A DNA stretch of 8,346 nt from Actinomycetes bacterium (GCA_023404805.1 JAEYAL010000085.1:1-8346), one strand, 5' to 3'. Positions 1-6,308 are shown, numbered from the stretch's first letter. Translations and numbers: made by a program. The notes: generated by a model not told the origin, from the letters alone.

Positions 1-1
1 G

Positions 2-271
2 CCCACGACTCCGACGCCGACGACGCCGGAGCCCACGACGCCTGAGCCAACCACGCCTGAGCCGACGACGCCGGAGCCCCCGACTCCGCAGCCGCCGACG
101 CCCGAGCCGACCACGCCGCAGCCGACGACGCCGGCTCTGACCACCCCGGCACCGACCACCCCGACTCCCACGACCCCGGCCCCAACGCCGACCCCGACTC
201 CCACGCCGACTCCCACGCCGACTCCGACCCCCACGCCGACTCCGACCCCAACGCCGCAGACGCCGACCCCG
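2..271 (+). repeat. Low-complexity tandem repeat encoding the Pro/Thr stalk
   Basis: Imperfect 12-18 bp units built from CCGAC, CCACG and ACGCCG are repeated throughout and translate in frame as Thr-Pro with scattered Glu-Pro and Gln-Pro. The most regular stretch is about 180-260, where CCGACTCCCACG recurs in tandem. The array continues past the left edge. All units are multiples of three, so copy-number change would lengthen or shorten the stalk without a frameshift. Confidence 0.8.
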
Positions 272-898
272 GATCCGGTGCTCAGCGCTCCGGCGCCGTC
301 AACACCGAAGCCGCCGGCGATCAACGACGCGCCGCCGACGCAGGGCGCCACGCCGGATGCGACGTTCACGTTCGATCCGCCCGCTGGGGGGACGGTGCGC
401 TGCACGGTCGACGGCGGCAAGACGGTCGACTGCACCAACGGCCTGACGCTGTCGAACCTCGAAGCGGGCAGTCACACGCTGATCGCGGTGGCCGTCGATG
501 CGGCGGGCAACGCCTCAACGGCGCAGACGTTCCGCTGGAGCGTCGCGCCCACGCCGAAGCTCTCGGCGCGGGTGGCGCGCAAGGGTGTCGTGGCGAAGAA
601 CAAGGTCGCGGTGATCTGCCAGCTCAGCACGGACTCGATCAAGGTCTGCGCGGTGCAGCTCAAGGCGCGCGTTGGCAAGAAGGTCATCGTCGTCGCGTCC
701 GGCAAGAAGGCGATGAAGAAGGCCGGAGTGCGCAGCCTCGGCGTGAGCGTCAAGTTCAACAAGCAGGGCAAGAAGCTGCTCGCCAAGAAGCGCGGCAAGA
801 AGATCAAGGTCTCGCTGATGGCGCGCGCCCAGCCCTACGCGGCGCCGAAGGTGGCGGTCGGCGTGAAGGCCAAGCTGCTCGCGGCCAAGAAGCGGTGA
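2..898 (+). CDS. Secreted Pro/Thr-stalk protein with Ig-like module and Lys-rich C-terminal domain (5'-truncated)
   Basis: The frame is open from the left edge to the TGA at 896-898, giving 298 visible residues; the true start lies upstream. Residues 1 to about 106 are almost pure Pro/Thr (TPTP, EPTTP units), typical of an extended wall-spanning or surface stalk. Residues ~107-183 form one bacterial Ig-like repeat: paired Cys at 134 and 144 around a VDGG turn, then a G-S-H-T strand and the VDAAGN ending typical of this family. Residues ~184-298 carry about 26 Lys in 115 residues and a Cys pair (206, 216), and resemble the beta-rich C-terminal domain with 'KKGKKLL' and 'KVKV' strands found in exported proteins of Solirubrobacterales. 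The GTG at 278 is an internal Val, because the same composition continues upstream of it. Any catalytic domain is outside the window. Function is unknown; a surface or adhesive role is inference. No sortase motif or C-terminal membrane segment is present. Confidence 0.8.
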   Translation, partial: PTTPTPTTPEPTTPEPTTPEPTTPEPPTPQPPTPEPTTPQPTTPALTTPAPTTPTPTTPAPTPTPTPTPTPTPTPTPTPTPTPTPQTPTPDPVLSAPAPSTPKPPAINDAPPTQGATPDATFTFDPPAGGTVRCTVDGGKTVDCTNGLTLSNLEAGSHTLIAVAVDAAGNASTAQTFRWSVAPTPKLSARVARKGVVAKNKVAVICQLSTDSIKVCAVQLKARVGKKVIVVASGKKAMKKAGVRSLGVSVKFNKQGKKLLAKKRGKKIKVSLMARAQPYAAPKVAVGVKAKLLAAKKR

Positions 899-901
899 GC
901 G

Positions 902-928
902 ACCGGCGCGCCGTGTCCGCGCGCCGGT
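902..928 (+). terminator. Hairpin after the stalk-protein gene, possible terminator
   Basis: A perfect 10-bp inverted repeat (ACCGGCGCGC at 902-911, GCGCGCCGGT at 919-928) with a 7-nt loop begins 4 nt after the stop at 898. There is no T-tract, which is common in high-GC actinobacteria. It sits between two convergent genes, where a terminator is expected. Actual termination is inference. Confidence 0.6.
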
Positions 929-938
929 GCCCAGCGAA

Positions 939-954
939 GCGCCGTCGTCGGCGC
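939..954 (-). terminator. Hairpin downstream of the AKSLG-repeat gene, possible terminator
   Basis: GCGCCG (939-944) and CGGCGC (949-954) pair around a 4-nt loop. This lies 17 nt past the minus-strand stop codon at 971-973. It is short and lacks a T-tract, so confidence is modest. Together with the hairpin at 902-928 it gives one candidate terminator per convergent gene. Confidence 0.4.
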
Positions 955-970
955 AGAGGGTGACGCGCAG

Positions 971-1810
971 CTAGGGCGTCGTCGGCGCGGGCGCCTCAGG
1001 CTTGCCCGGGAACGCCGGGCGGTTGGCCTCGAAGGCCTTCTTGACGGCAGCCGCGTCCTTGCCGAGCGACTTGGCGATCGCCGCGTAGAGCTCGGCCTCA
1101 CGCTCAGCGTGCTCGGCTTCTTGGGCGGTGCGGGAGGCCTCGACCGCCGCCTTCGCCTTCGCTTCGCTGACGGAGAACTTCTTCGCGAGCGCCTTGATCA
1201 GCGCGGACGCGTCGCCCTTGAAGCCGCCGCGCGGGCCGCCGGGGCCACCCGGACCGCCAGGAACGCCAGCAGGCGGAGTGGTGCCGCGGGGCGTCGTCGG
1301 GGGAGTGGTCGGACGAGGCGTCGTCGGGCTCGGAGCACCGGGGCCCCAGCCGCGACCACCGTGCCCGCGGCGGTCGCCGCCCTGGCCGCGCAGCGATTCC
1401 AGGACGCTCTTCACGTCGGCCGTCGACTCGCCAAGCGACTTGGCGATCGCCGCCGCGACGGCGTCGACGCGGTCAGCCTTGTCGCCGTCCTTGGGCTTGG
1501 CTGGGCGCGCGGCTTCGAGCGCCTTCTGAAGCTCGGCTTCGGTCACGCCGAGCGACTTGGCGACGGCGGCGAGGTCGGCCTGGAAGCCGCGGCCTCCCGG
1601 ACCGCCATGGCGTCCGTCGTGGCCACCGGGGCCACCGGGGCCGCCGGGACCGCCGGGACCGCCCGGGCCTGGGCCGTATCCGTAGCCGGGCTGCTGCTTC
1701 GGCGTGGCCGGGGTCGTGGCGGAATCAGCGGCGCCGGCGATGACAGCGCCAGCGAGGCCTGCGGCCGTGGCGCTGACGACGACGGCGGTGACGGTGGAGA
1801 GCTTGGGCAT
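971..1810 (-). CDS. Secreted protein with four helical AKSLG repeats and Gly-Pro-rich linkers
   Basis: The 279-residue product starts at ATG 1810-1808, with a GAGGG Shine-Dalgarno (complement of 1819-1823) 8 nt upstream. Residues 1-30 look like a signal peptide: Lys3, a hydrophobic Ala/Val stretch, and cleavage probable near the AGAA at 24-27. Residues 41-76 are Gly/Pro-rich with GGP triplets. Four copies of a ~27-residue helical unit follow, at about 77-103, 115-141, 200-226 and 239-264. Each carries AKSLG or a variant (AKSLG at 84, 123 and 246; AKKFS at 209), then a second helix 'xxAxVxxALEAxRP'. Units 2 and 3 are separated by a GGRG, Thr-Pro and GGP linker (142-199). The C-terminus is Pro-rich and ends APAPTTP. 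No catalytic residues or membrane anchor are recognisable. I do not know a function; the repeat resembles short two-helix modules seen in other actinobacterial secreted proteins. A matrix or surface role is inference. Confidence 0.8.
   Translation of the reverse strand: MPKLSTVTAVVVSATAAGLAGAVIAGAADSATTPATPKQQPGYGYGPGPGGPGGPGGPGGPGGHDGRHGGPGGRGFQADLAAVAKSLGVTEAELQKALEAARPAKPKDGDKADRVDAVAAAIAKSLGESTADVKSVLESLRGQGGDRRGHGGRGWGPGAPSPTTPRPTTPPTTPRGTTPPAGVPGGPGGPGGPRGGFKGDASALIKALAKKFSVSEAKAKAAVEASRTAQEAEHAEREAELYAAIAKSLGKDAAAVKKAFEANRPAFPGKPEAPAPTTP
1223..1339 (-). repeat. Thr-Pro plus GGP linker between helical repeats 2 and 3
   Basis: This encodes residues ~158-196: a PTTPRPTTPPTTP segment followed by a second GGPGGPGGP run. 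It divides the protein into two halves, each with two helical units. The Thr-Pro part echoes the stalk of the convergent neighbouring protein. Confidence 0.65.
1622..1675 (-). repeat. GGP/collagen-like tract, N-terminal linker of the AKSLG protein
   Basis: A run of near-identical 9-bp CCGGGACCG-type units encodes GPGGPGGPGG (residues 46-63). It follows the exported N-terminus and precedes the first helical repeat, so it probably acts as a flexible or polyproline-II-like spacer. Gly is at every third position, as in collagen-like sequence, but Gly also fills one of the other positions. Confidence 0.7.
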
Positions 1811-2012
1811 GGTGCGGTCCCTCGTGGAGAACAGGGGTCAACCAGCACCATGGGGCACGCGGGTTAAGCCCGCCGCAGCGTTTCCTGGGAGTTCGCTGAG
1901 AATCGCGGAGGCCGATACACCCGAGAACAGACTCAAGATCGGGGTCGTTTTACGACCCTGGACCGCGGTCCGTTTCGCCGGCGGGCGCGCGCCGACCCGG
2001 CCCGGTGCCGCC
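1811..2012. other. Intergenic region between two minus-strand genes
   Basis: This 202-bp gap contains no credible ORF. It must hold the promoter of the AKSLG-repeat gene (reading leftward) and the 3' end of the GT2 transcript. It includes a 12-bp perfect palindrome GGACCGCGGTCC (1960-1971) next to a hairpin (1942-1958), and a small GCGGG/CCCGC inverted repeat (1859-1873). I could not identify a convincing -35/-10 pair. Confidence 0.5.
1942..1958 (-). terminator. Hairpin downstream of minus-strand GT2, possible terminator
   Basis: GGGTCGT (1942-1948) pairs with ACGACCC (1952-1958) around a 3-nt TTT loop, 54 nt beyond the GT2 stop on the minus strand. The adjacent palindrome at 1960-1971 would be transcribed just before it. 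No T-tract follows. The pair could equally be a protein-binding site upstream of the AKSLG-repeat gene. Confidence 0.4.
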
Positions 2013-3044
2013 TCAGCCGCCGCGCGAGCGGTTGAACGCCTCGGCACCCTCGCGCAGGCCCTCGCCGCGGCTGGGATCGGCGGCGGCGCGCACGTGCAGC
2101 CACATGCGGCGCGCATCGTGGCCGGGGAGCACGAGCGCCGCAGCGGCGCGGGCCGCGTAGGTCAGCACGGTGAGCGCCGTGATGATCCACCGCGACGGCG
2201 CGCCGTGGTGCTTGCGCAGGTAGCGGTCGCGGCCCCGGTGGAACTCGACGATCCGGCGCTCGGCGCGCGCGAGGTCGGTCGAGAGCTGCTCGTGGTGGAC
2301 GACGGTCGCCTCGGAGGTCCAGAGGACGTGGTGGCCGGCGTTTGCGAGGCGGCGCGCGAAGTCGACCTCATCGGAGTAGACAAAGAAGTCCTCGTCGAAG
2401 TAGCCGATCTCGCGCGCGGCGTGGATGCGCACAAGCAGCGCTGCGGACTGCGCCCAGTCGACACGGCGCACGCCGGTCCCGGTCGACTGCACGACCCGGC
2501 CGGGGCGGCCGATCGCGGCGTCGAGCGCGCCGCGCACCGATGGGAACGCCCACGCCGACGCCTGCTGCGCGCCGTCGGGCCGCACCAGCCGCGCGCCGAC
2601 CGCGGCAGCGCCCGGGTCGTCGTCGAGCGCCGTCACCAGCGCGGTGAGCGCGCCCGGCTGCAGTTCGGCGTCCTCGTTGAGCAGCAGTCCGTACGCACCG
2701 GCGGCGCGGCGCAGCAGGATCGAATCCGCCGTGGCTTTGCCGACGCGCCGCTCCAGCGCGACGACCTCCGGCTCGAGCGGATGCGCGCGCGCCGCGTCGA
2801 CCGATCCGTCGGTCGACGCGTTGTCGAGCACGAGCACCTCAGCAGTGCGGCCGGTGGTCGACGCGACCGGCGCCGTTTCGAGGCCGGTGAACTTCGCGCG
2901 GCCCAGGTTCGGCGGGGGCGGTTCGCCGCCGGCGGGCACCACGCGCCAGCCCGAGTCGGCGAGCTCGCGCTGCACGGCGTCGAGCCCCAGCAGCAGCAGC
3001 TCACGCGACTGCGTGTTGACGATGAGGATCGAGAGGTCGGTCAC
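2013..3044 (-). CDS. Family 2 glycosyltransferase (WbbL/rhamnosyltransferase-like)
   Basis: The 343-residue protein is predicted to transfer a sugar from a nucleotide donor to a growing glycan at the cytoplasmic face. GT-A motifs appear in order: SILIVN (5-10), VLVLDNASTDGS (70-81, nucleotide-binding Asp74), LLLNEDAEL (120-128, the metal-binding 'DxD' position), VDWAQSAALLVR (195-206), and GYFDEDFFVYSDEVDF (214-229), matching the GxFDExFFxYxEDVD signature of WbbL-type enzymes. HH at 250-251 is also typical. About 35 extra residues lie between the first strand and VLVLDNAS. Near the C-terminus, WIITALTVLTY (286-296) could be a membrane-associated helix. The start is GTG 3044-3042, where homology begins; no Shine-Dalgarno is visible, so a leaderless or weak start is possible. 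The upstream in-frame extension is the antisense of the GT4 gene and is not real. The gene diverges from the glycan operon. Sugar specificity cannot be read. Confidence 0.88.
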   Translation of the reverse strand: MTDLSILIVNTQSRELLLLGLDAVQRELADSGWRVVPAGGEPPPPNLGRAKFTGLETAPVASTTGRTAEVLVLDNASTDGSVDAARAHPLEPEVVALERRVGKATADSILLRRAAGAYGLLLNEDAELQPGALTALVTALDDDPGAAAVGARLVRPDGAQQASAWAFPSVRGALDAAIGRPGRVVQSTGTGVRRVDWAQSAALLVRIHAAREIGYFDEDFFVYSDEVDFARRLANAGHHVLWTSEATVVHHEQLSTDLARAERRIVEFHRGRDRYLRKHHGAPSRWIITALTVLTYAARAAAALVLPGHDARRMWLHVRAAADPSRGEGLREGAEAFNRSRGG

Positions 3045-3083
3045 GGCGACGGCGGACGGCCGCAGCGACGATACTCCCCGGCG
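3045..3083. promoter_or_regulatory. Short divergent promoter region with overlapping -10-like hexamers
   Basis: Only 39 bp separate two divergent GTG starts, so both promoters must lie here or inside the genes. On the plus strand GATACT (3070-3075) ends 8 nt before the GT4 GTG at 3084, which fits a leaderless transcript. On the minus strand TATCGT (3073-3068) overlaps it and lies 24 nt from the GT2 GTG. Neither start has a Shine-Dalgarno, and no clear -35 is visible. The promoter assignment is inference. Confidence 0.4.
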
Positions 3084-4307
3084 GTGCTCGTCCAGCTTGT
3101 CGACCCTGCCGCGTACACGCCTCCGTACGACCACGCCCTCGCCTCGGCCCTCGCGCGGGCTGGTGCGCAGGTCGATCTGGTGACGACCGCGTCGGCCGAC
3201 TGGGACACCGCGATCGCGGGCACGGGCGCGGCCGGCGCGCTGCCGTACGCGCGCCACCGCGACTTCTACCGGCACTCCGCCGCGCTGCCAGACCGCTGGC
3301 GCCAGCTCGCCCGCGCCGCGGAGCATCCGATCGGCCTGCGGCGCCTGCGCAGCCGCGGCGCCGACATCACCCACCTGCAGTGGGCGCCGCTGCAGGAGCT
3401 CGACGCGTTCGCGCTGCCGCGCCGCCGCCCGGTGGTCATCACCGCGCATGACGTGCTCCCGCGCGAGGCCCGCCGCTACCAGCGGGCCGCGCAGAAGCGG
3501 ATCTACGCGCGCGCCGACCGCGTGATCGCCCACTCCGAACACGGCCGCCAGCGCCTGATCGACGAAGCCGGTGTCCCAGACCACAAGATCCGCGTGATCC
3601 CGCACGGCGCGTTCGACCACCTCGCGGCCGTCCACCGCACGCCGCTCCCCGTCGAGCTGCTCGAGCCCGAAGAGCTCGCACCCGTGCTCGACGGCCCGGC
3701 CCACACGCCGACGCTCGCCAACCCGTGGGGCCGCCCCCAGCACGTCGCCGACGGCCACGACCGCCATCCCGGCAAGCCGCCCCTGCCCGTCGTGCTGAGC
3801 TTCGGACTGATCCGCCCCTACAAGGGCACCGACCTCCTGCTCCGCGCCTGGAACGACGTCCACGCCCATGCGGAACTGTGGATCGTCGGCAAGCCGCGCG
3901 GCGTCGACCTCGACGAGCTCCGCGCCCTGGCCGACGACCGCGTGCGGTTCGTGCCGCGGTTCGTGACCGACGGGGAGCTCGCCACCTGCTTCGACCGCGC
4001 GCAGCTCGCCGTGCTGCCCTACCGCGAGATCGAGCAGTCCGGCGTGCTGGCGACGGCGCTCGCGTTCGGCACGCCCGTGCTCGCCTCGGCGGTCGGCGCC
4101 TTCCCGGAGGCCGCAGCGGCGGGCGCCGTCGCGACCGTGCCGCCGAACGACGTCGCCGCGCTGACGGCCGCGATCGAGCGCCTCATCGCCGACCCGACCG
4201 AGCGCGCGCTGCTCACGGTCGGCGCCCGCGCGCTGTCGCGCGGCGACTGGTCGTGGGACGCGGTCGCGCAGCAGCACCTCGCGGTCTACCGGGAGCTGCT
4301 CGGATGA
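3084..4307 (+). CDS. Family 4 (GT-B fold) glycosyltransferase
   Basis: This 407-residue protein probably adds a hexose from a nucleotide-sugar to a lipid-linked glycan. The N-terminal domain has VDPAAYTPPYD (6-16, acceptor side), HLQW (97-100), VVITAHDVLP (117-126) and the bridging ADRVIAHSEHGRQRL (144-158), then KIRVIPHGAFD. A Pro-rich insertion (187-235) precedes the C-terminal domain, which begins VVLSFGLIRPYKGTDLLL (236-253) with the usual Arg244/Lys247 pair, then LWIVGKP and the donor-binding region EIEQSGVLATALAFGTP (315-331). The second Glu of the classical E-x7-E motif is replaced by Ala325, as in a subfamily with the 'QSGVLxTALAFG' pattern. The start is GTG 3084, where homology begins; the frame upstream is antisense to the GT2 gene. 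Its stop overlaps the next start (ATGA, 4304-4307), implying translational coupling. Confidence 0.9.
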   Translation: MLVQLVDPAAYTPPYDHALASALARAGAQVDLVTTASADWDTAIAGTGAAGALPYARHRDFYRHSAALPDRWRQLARAAEHPIGLRRLRSRGADITHLQWAPLQELDAFALPRRRPVVITAHDVLPREARRYQRAAQKRIYARADRVIAHSEHGRQRLIDEAGVPDHKIRVIPHGAFDHLAAVHRTPLPVELLEPEELAPVLDGPAHTPTLANPWGRPQHVADGHDRHPGKPPLPVVLSFGLIRPYKGTDLLLRAWNDVHAHAELWIVGKPRGVDLDELRALADDRVRFVPRFVTDGELATCFDRAQLAVLPYREIEQSGVLATALAFGTPVLASAVGAFPEAAAAGAVATVPPNDVAALTAAIERLIADPTERALLTVGARALSRGDWSWDAVAQQHLAVYRELLG

Positions 4308-5599
4308 GCCGCGGTCCGTCGTACACCTTCCGCCGCGAGGCGGGCGCGGAGCCGGCCGGTTCCGGCGAGCAGTTCGTGCTCGACGCTCGCCGCCACCGGG
4401 CCGCGCGCGGCCTGCTCCCGGCGGCGCTGCTGGCCTGGCACCACGTCGGCTACCCGCTGGCGCTCTGGGCGGTCGACCGCGCCGTGTCCCGCGCTGACGC
4501 CAAGACCGCGGCGCCAGCCCACGGCGAACCCCACACCAATGGCGCGCTCCCGCCGCTGCCGAGCGTCGCGCTCGTCATCCCCGCTCACAACGAAGCGGCG
4601 GTGATCCGCGAGAAGGTCGCCACGTCGCTGGCCCTCGACTACCCGCGCGAGCTGCTGCGGATCGTGGTCGCGGCCGACGGCTGCACCGACGACACCGTGC
4701 AGGCCGCCGAGCTCGCCGGCGCCGACGTCGTCCTCGACTTGCCGCGCGGCGGCAAGATGGCGGCCCAGCACGCCGCGATCGCGGAGCTGACCGAACCGGT
4801 CGTCGCGTTCTCTGATGCCAACAGCGTCTGGGAGCCCGGCGCGCTGCGCGCGCTCGTGCAGGCGCTGGCGCCGAAGGACGTCGGCTACGCCTGCGGCCAC
4901 GTCCGCTTCCTGCCGCCCGGCGCGCCGGAAAGAGAGGGCGCGGCTGACGGCGGCGGCAACCAAGAGGGCCTGTACTGGCGGTACGAGATGGCGATCCGGG
5001 AGCGCGAGTCCCGGCTCTCGTCGGTCACGGCCGGCAACGGCGCGATCTATGCGATCAAGCGCGGCGCCTACGTCGCCTACCGCTTCGACCCCGTCATGGG
5101 CCACGACCTGGCGATGCCGTTCCAGCTCGTGCGCGCCGGCTGGAAGGCCGTGGACGTGCCCGAGGCGCGGGCCACCGAGAAGATGGTCCCGACGATCGAC
5201 GGCGAGTTCCGCCGCAAGCGCCGGATGATGAGCCACGCCTGGCCGATCGTGCTGCAGGCCGGCCTCCTCGACCTCCGCGGCCAGCCGCCCGGCTACGCGC
5301 TGATGCTCGTGTCGCACCGCTGGCTGCGCTACTTCGGTCCGGCGCTCCACCTGTGGCTCGCGGTGTCGTCGCTGCGCGGCGCCCGGCACTCGTGGGCGAG
5401 CCGCCTGCTCGTCCTCGGCCAGCTCAAACTCCTCGCGCTGGCAGCGAAGCCTGAAGCGCTGCCGCGGGGCCCGCTCCGCAAGCTCGGACTGGTCGCGCGC
5501 TACTACGTGGCGACGAACGCGTCGATCGCGCTCGGGCTGCGTGACCACCTCGTCGACGGCACGCAGGCATCATGGACCCCGCCCGAGGGCACCCGCTAG
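4304..5599 (+). CDS. Membrane-associated family 2 glycosyltransferase (processive-like, cellulose/hyaluronan synthase style)
   Basis: The 431-residue product starts at ATG 4304, overlapping the GT4 stop, with GGGAG at 4291-4295 as Shine-Dalgarno (8-nt spacer). A hydrophobic N-terminal segment (~36-58) is followed by a GT-A domain: VALVIPAHNE (88-97), VVAADGCTDDT (121-131), SDANS (170-174, the DxD position), GNGAIYA (244-250), GHDLAMPFQLVRAGWK (266-281, the usual 'ED' now HD) and RRKRRMM (303-309) at the place of the Q/RxxRW motif. Hydrophobic stretches follow near 346-357, 368-381 and 398-412, suggesting re-entrant or transmembrane helices. This layout resembles membrane GT2 enzymes of exopolysaccharide clusters, but it has fewer helices than true cellulose or hyaluronan synthases, so processivity is uncertain. 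It is the second gene of the operon; the phosphoglycosyl transferase follows 22 nt later. Confidence 0.88.
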   Translation: MSRGPSYTFRREAGAEPAGSGEQFVLDARRHRAARGLLPAALLAWHHVGYPLALWAVDRAVSRADAKTAAPAHGEPHTNGALPPLPSVALVIPAHNEAAVIREKVATSLALDYPRELLRIVVAADGCTDDTVQAAELAGADVVLDLPRGGKMAAQHAAIAELTEPVVAFSDANSVWEPGALRALVQALAPKDVGYACGHVRFLPPGAPEREGAADGGGNQEGLYWRYEMAIRERESRLSSVTAGNGAIYAIKRGAYVAYRFDPVMGHDLAMPFQLVRAGWKAVDVPEARATEKMVPTIDGEFRRKRRMMSHAWPIVLQAGLLDLRGQPPGYALMLVSHRWLRYFGPALHLWLAVSSLRGARHSWASRLLVLGQLKLLALAAKPEALPRGPLRKLGLVARYYVATNASIALGLRDHLVDGTQASWTPPEGTR

Positions 5600-5621
5600 C
5601 CGCGGCGCCGCTCCCGCCGCC

Positions 5622-6308
5622 ATGCCGATGACCGCGCCGCCCCCAGCCGACCTCTCGCACCTGCCGACCGCGCCTGGCGTCGGCCCGGCTGCCGGACGGC
5701 CCATCCCGAAGGTCCGCGCTGGGCTCCTGATGCGCGCCTTCGACCTCGTGATCGCCTCGACGGTGCTCGTGTTGACGGCGCCGATCCTCGCGCTCGCCGC
5801 GCTGGCCGTGACCCGCGAGTCGCGCGGCGGCGCGCTCTTCCGGCAGGGCCGCGTCGGCCTGCACGGCCGCGAGTTCGAGGTCATCAAGCTGCGGACCATG
5901 GTGCAGGGCGCCGAGGGCATGGGCGCGGGCCTAGCCGTCGACGAGAACGACGCCCGCATCACGCGCGTCGGCAACTTCCTGCGCCGCACCTCGATCGACG
6001 AGCTGCCGAACCTCGTCAACGTGCTCCGCGGCGAGATGGCGATCGTCGGCCCCCGGCCGACCGTCCCCAGCCAGGTCGTCGACTACACCGACCGCCAGCT
6101 CGGCCGCCTCGCCGTGCGCCCCGGCATCACGGGCCTCGCGCAGGTCTCGGGCCGCGCTTCGCTGCCGTGGCCCGAGCGCATCGAGATCGACCTGCACTAC
6201 GTGCAGACGCGATCGCTCAAACTCGACCTGCAGATCATCCTCCGGACGGCGCTGACCGTCGTCGGCGGGGCTGGCCTCTATCGCGGCGAGCACGGCGGCT
6301 GGCGCTAG
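5622..6308 (+). CDS. Polyprenyl-phosphate sugar-1-phosphate transferase (PglC-like, bacterial sugar transferase)
   Basis: This enzyme initiates glycan assembly by moving a sugar phosphate from a UDP-sugar to undecaprenyl phosphate. From ATG 5622 it has 228 residues, matching the small monotopic form without extra N-terminal helices. A Pro-rich 36-residue leader precedes the re-entrant membrane segment MRAFDLVIASTVLVLTAP (37-54). Then come LFRQGRVGLHGREFEVIKLR (72-91), TRVGNFLRRTSIDELPN (114-130) with the catalytic Asp126-Glu127 pair, GEMAIVGPRP (137-146), RPGITGLAQVSGR (166-178) and LKLDLQIILRT (199-209). These are all the family's conserved blocks. No Shine-Dalgarno precedes 5622 or the ATG at 5628, so coupling to the upstream gene 22 nt away is likely. 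An in-frame GTG at 5541 would overlap the previous gene by 59 nt and is less likely. It is the last gene of the operon. Confidence 0.92.
   Translation: MPMTAPPPADLSHLPTAPGVGPAAGRPIPKVRAGLLMRAFDLVIASTVLVLTAPILALAALAVTRESRGGALFRQGRVGLHGREFEVIKLRTMVQGAEGMGAGLAVDENDARITRVGNFLRRTSIDELPNLVNVLRGEMAIVGPRPTVPSQVVDYTDRQLGRLAVRPGITGLAQVSGRASLPWPERIEIDLHYVQTRSLKLDLQIILRTALTVVGGAGLYRGEHGGWR

Noticed and set aside
2..271. Possible CRISPR array in the repeated left end
   Set aside because: Units are short, imperfect, contiguous and without spacers, and they translate as a Pro/Thr stalk.
278..280. GTG at 278 as the start of the first gene
   Set aside because: The frame stays open to the left edge with the same Pro/Thr repeat composition and no Shine-Dalgarno precedes 278, so it is an internal Val.
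1109..1867. Plus-strand open frames over the AKSLG-repeat gene
   Set aside because: They are antisense to a gene with a signal peptide, a Shine-Dalgarno and internal protein repeats; their products are Arg/Gly-rich shadows.
1704..3083. Upstream extension of the GT4 frame (in total 867 codons)
   Set aside because: This part is antisense to the WbbL-like GT2, has no motifs, and GT4 homology begins only at the GTG at 3084.
3045..4277. Upstream extension of the minus-strand GT2 frame
   Set aside because: It is antisense to the GT4 gene; GT2 homology (SILIVN) starts right after the GTG at 3044.
4286..5548. A 420-codon minus-strand open frame
   Set aside because: It is antisense to the membrane GT2 and composed of low-information Arg/Ala/Val/His-rich sequence without motifs.
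5541..5621. GTG at 5541 as the start of the phosphoglycosyl transferase
   Set aside because: It would overlap the previous gene by 59 nt and add an Arg/Pro/Ala-rich leader without family support; ATG 5622 or 5628 is more plausible.
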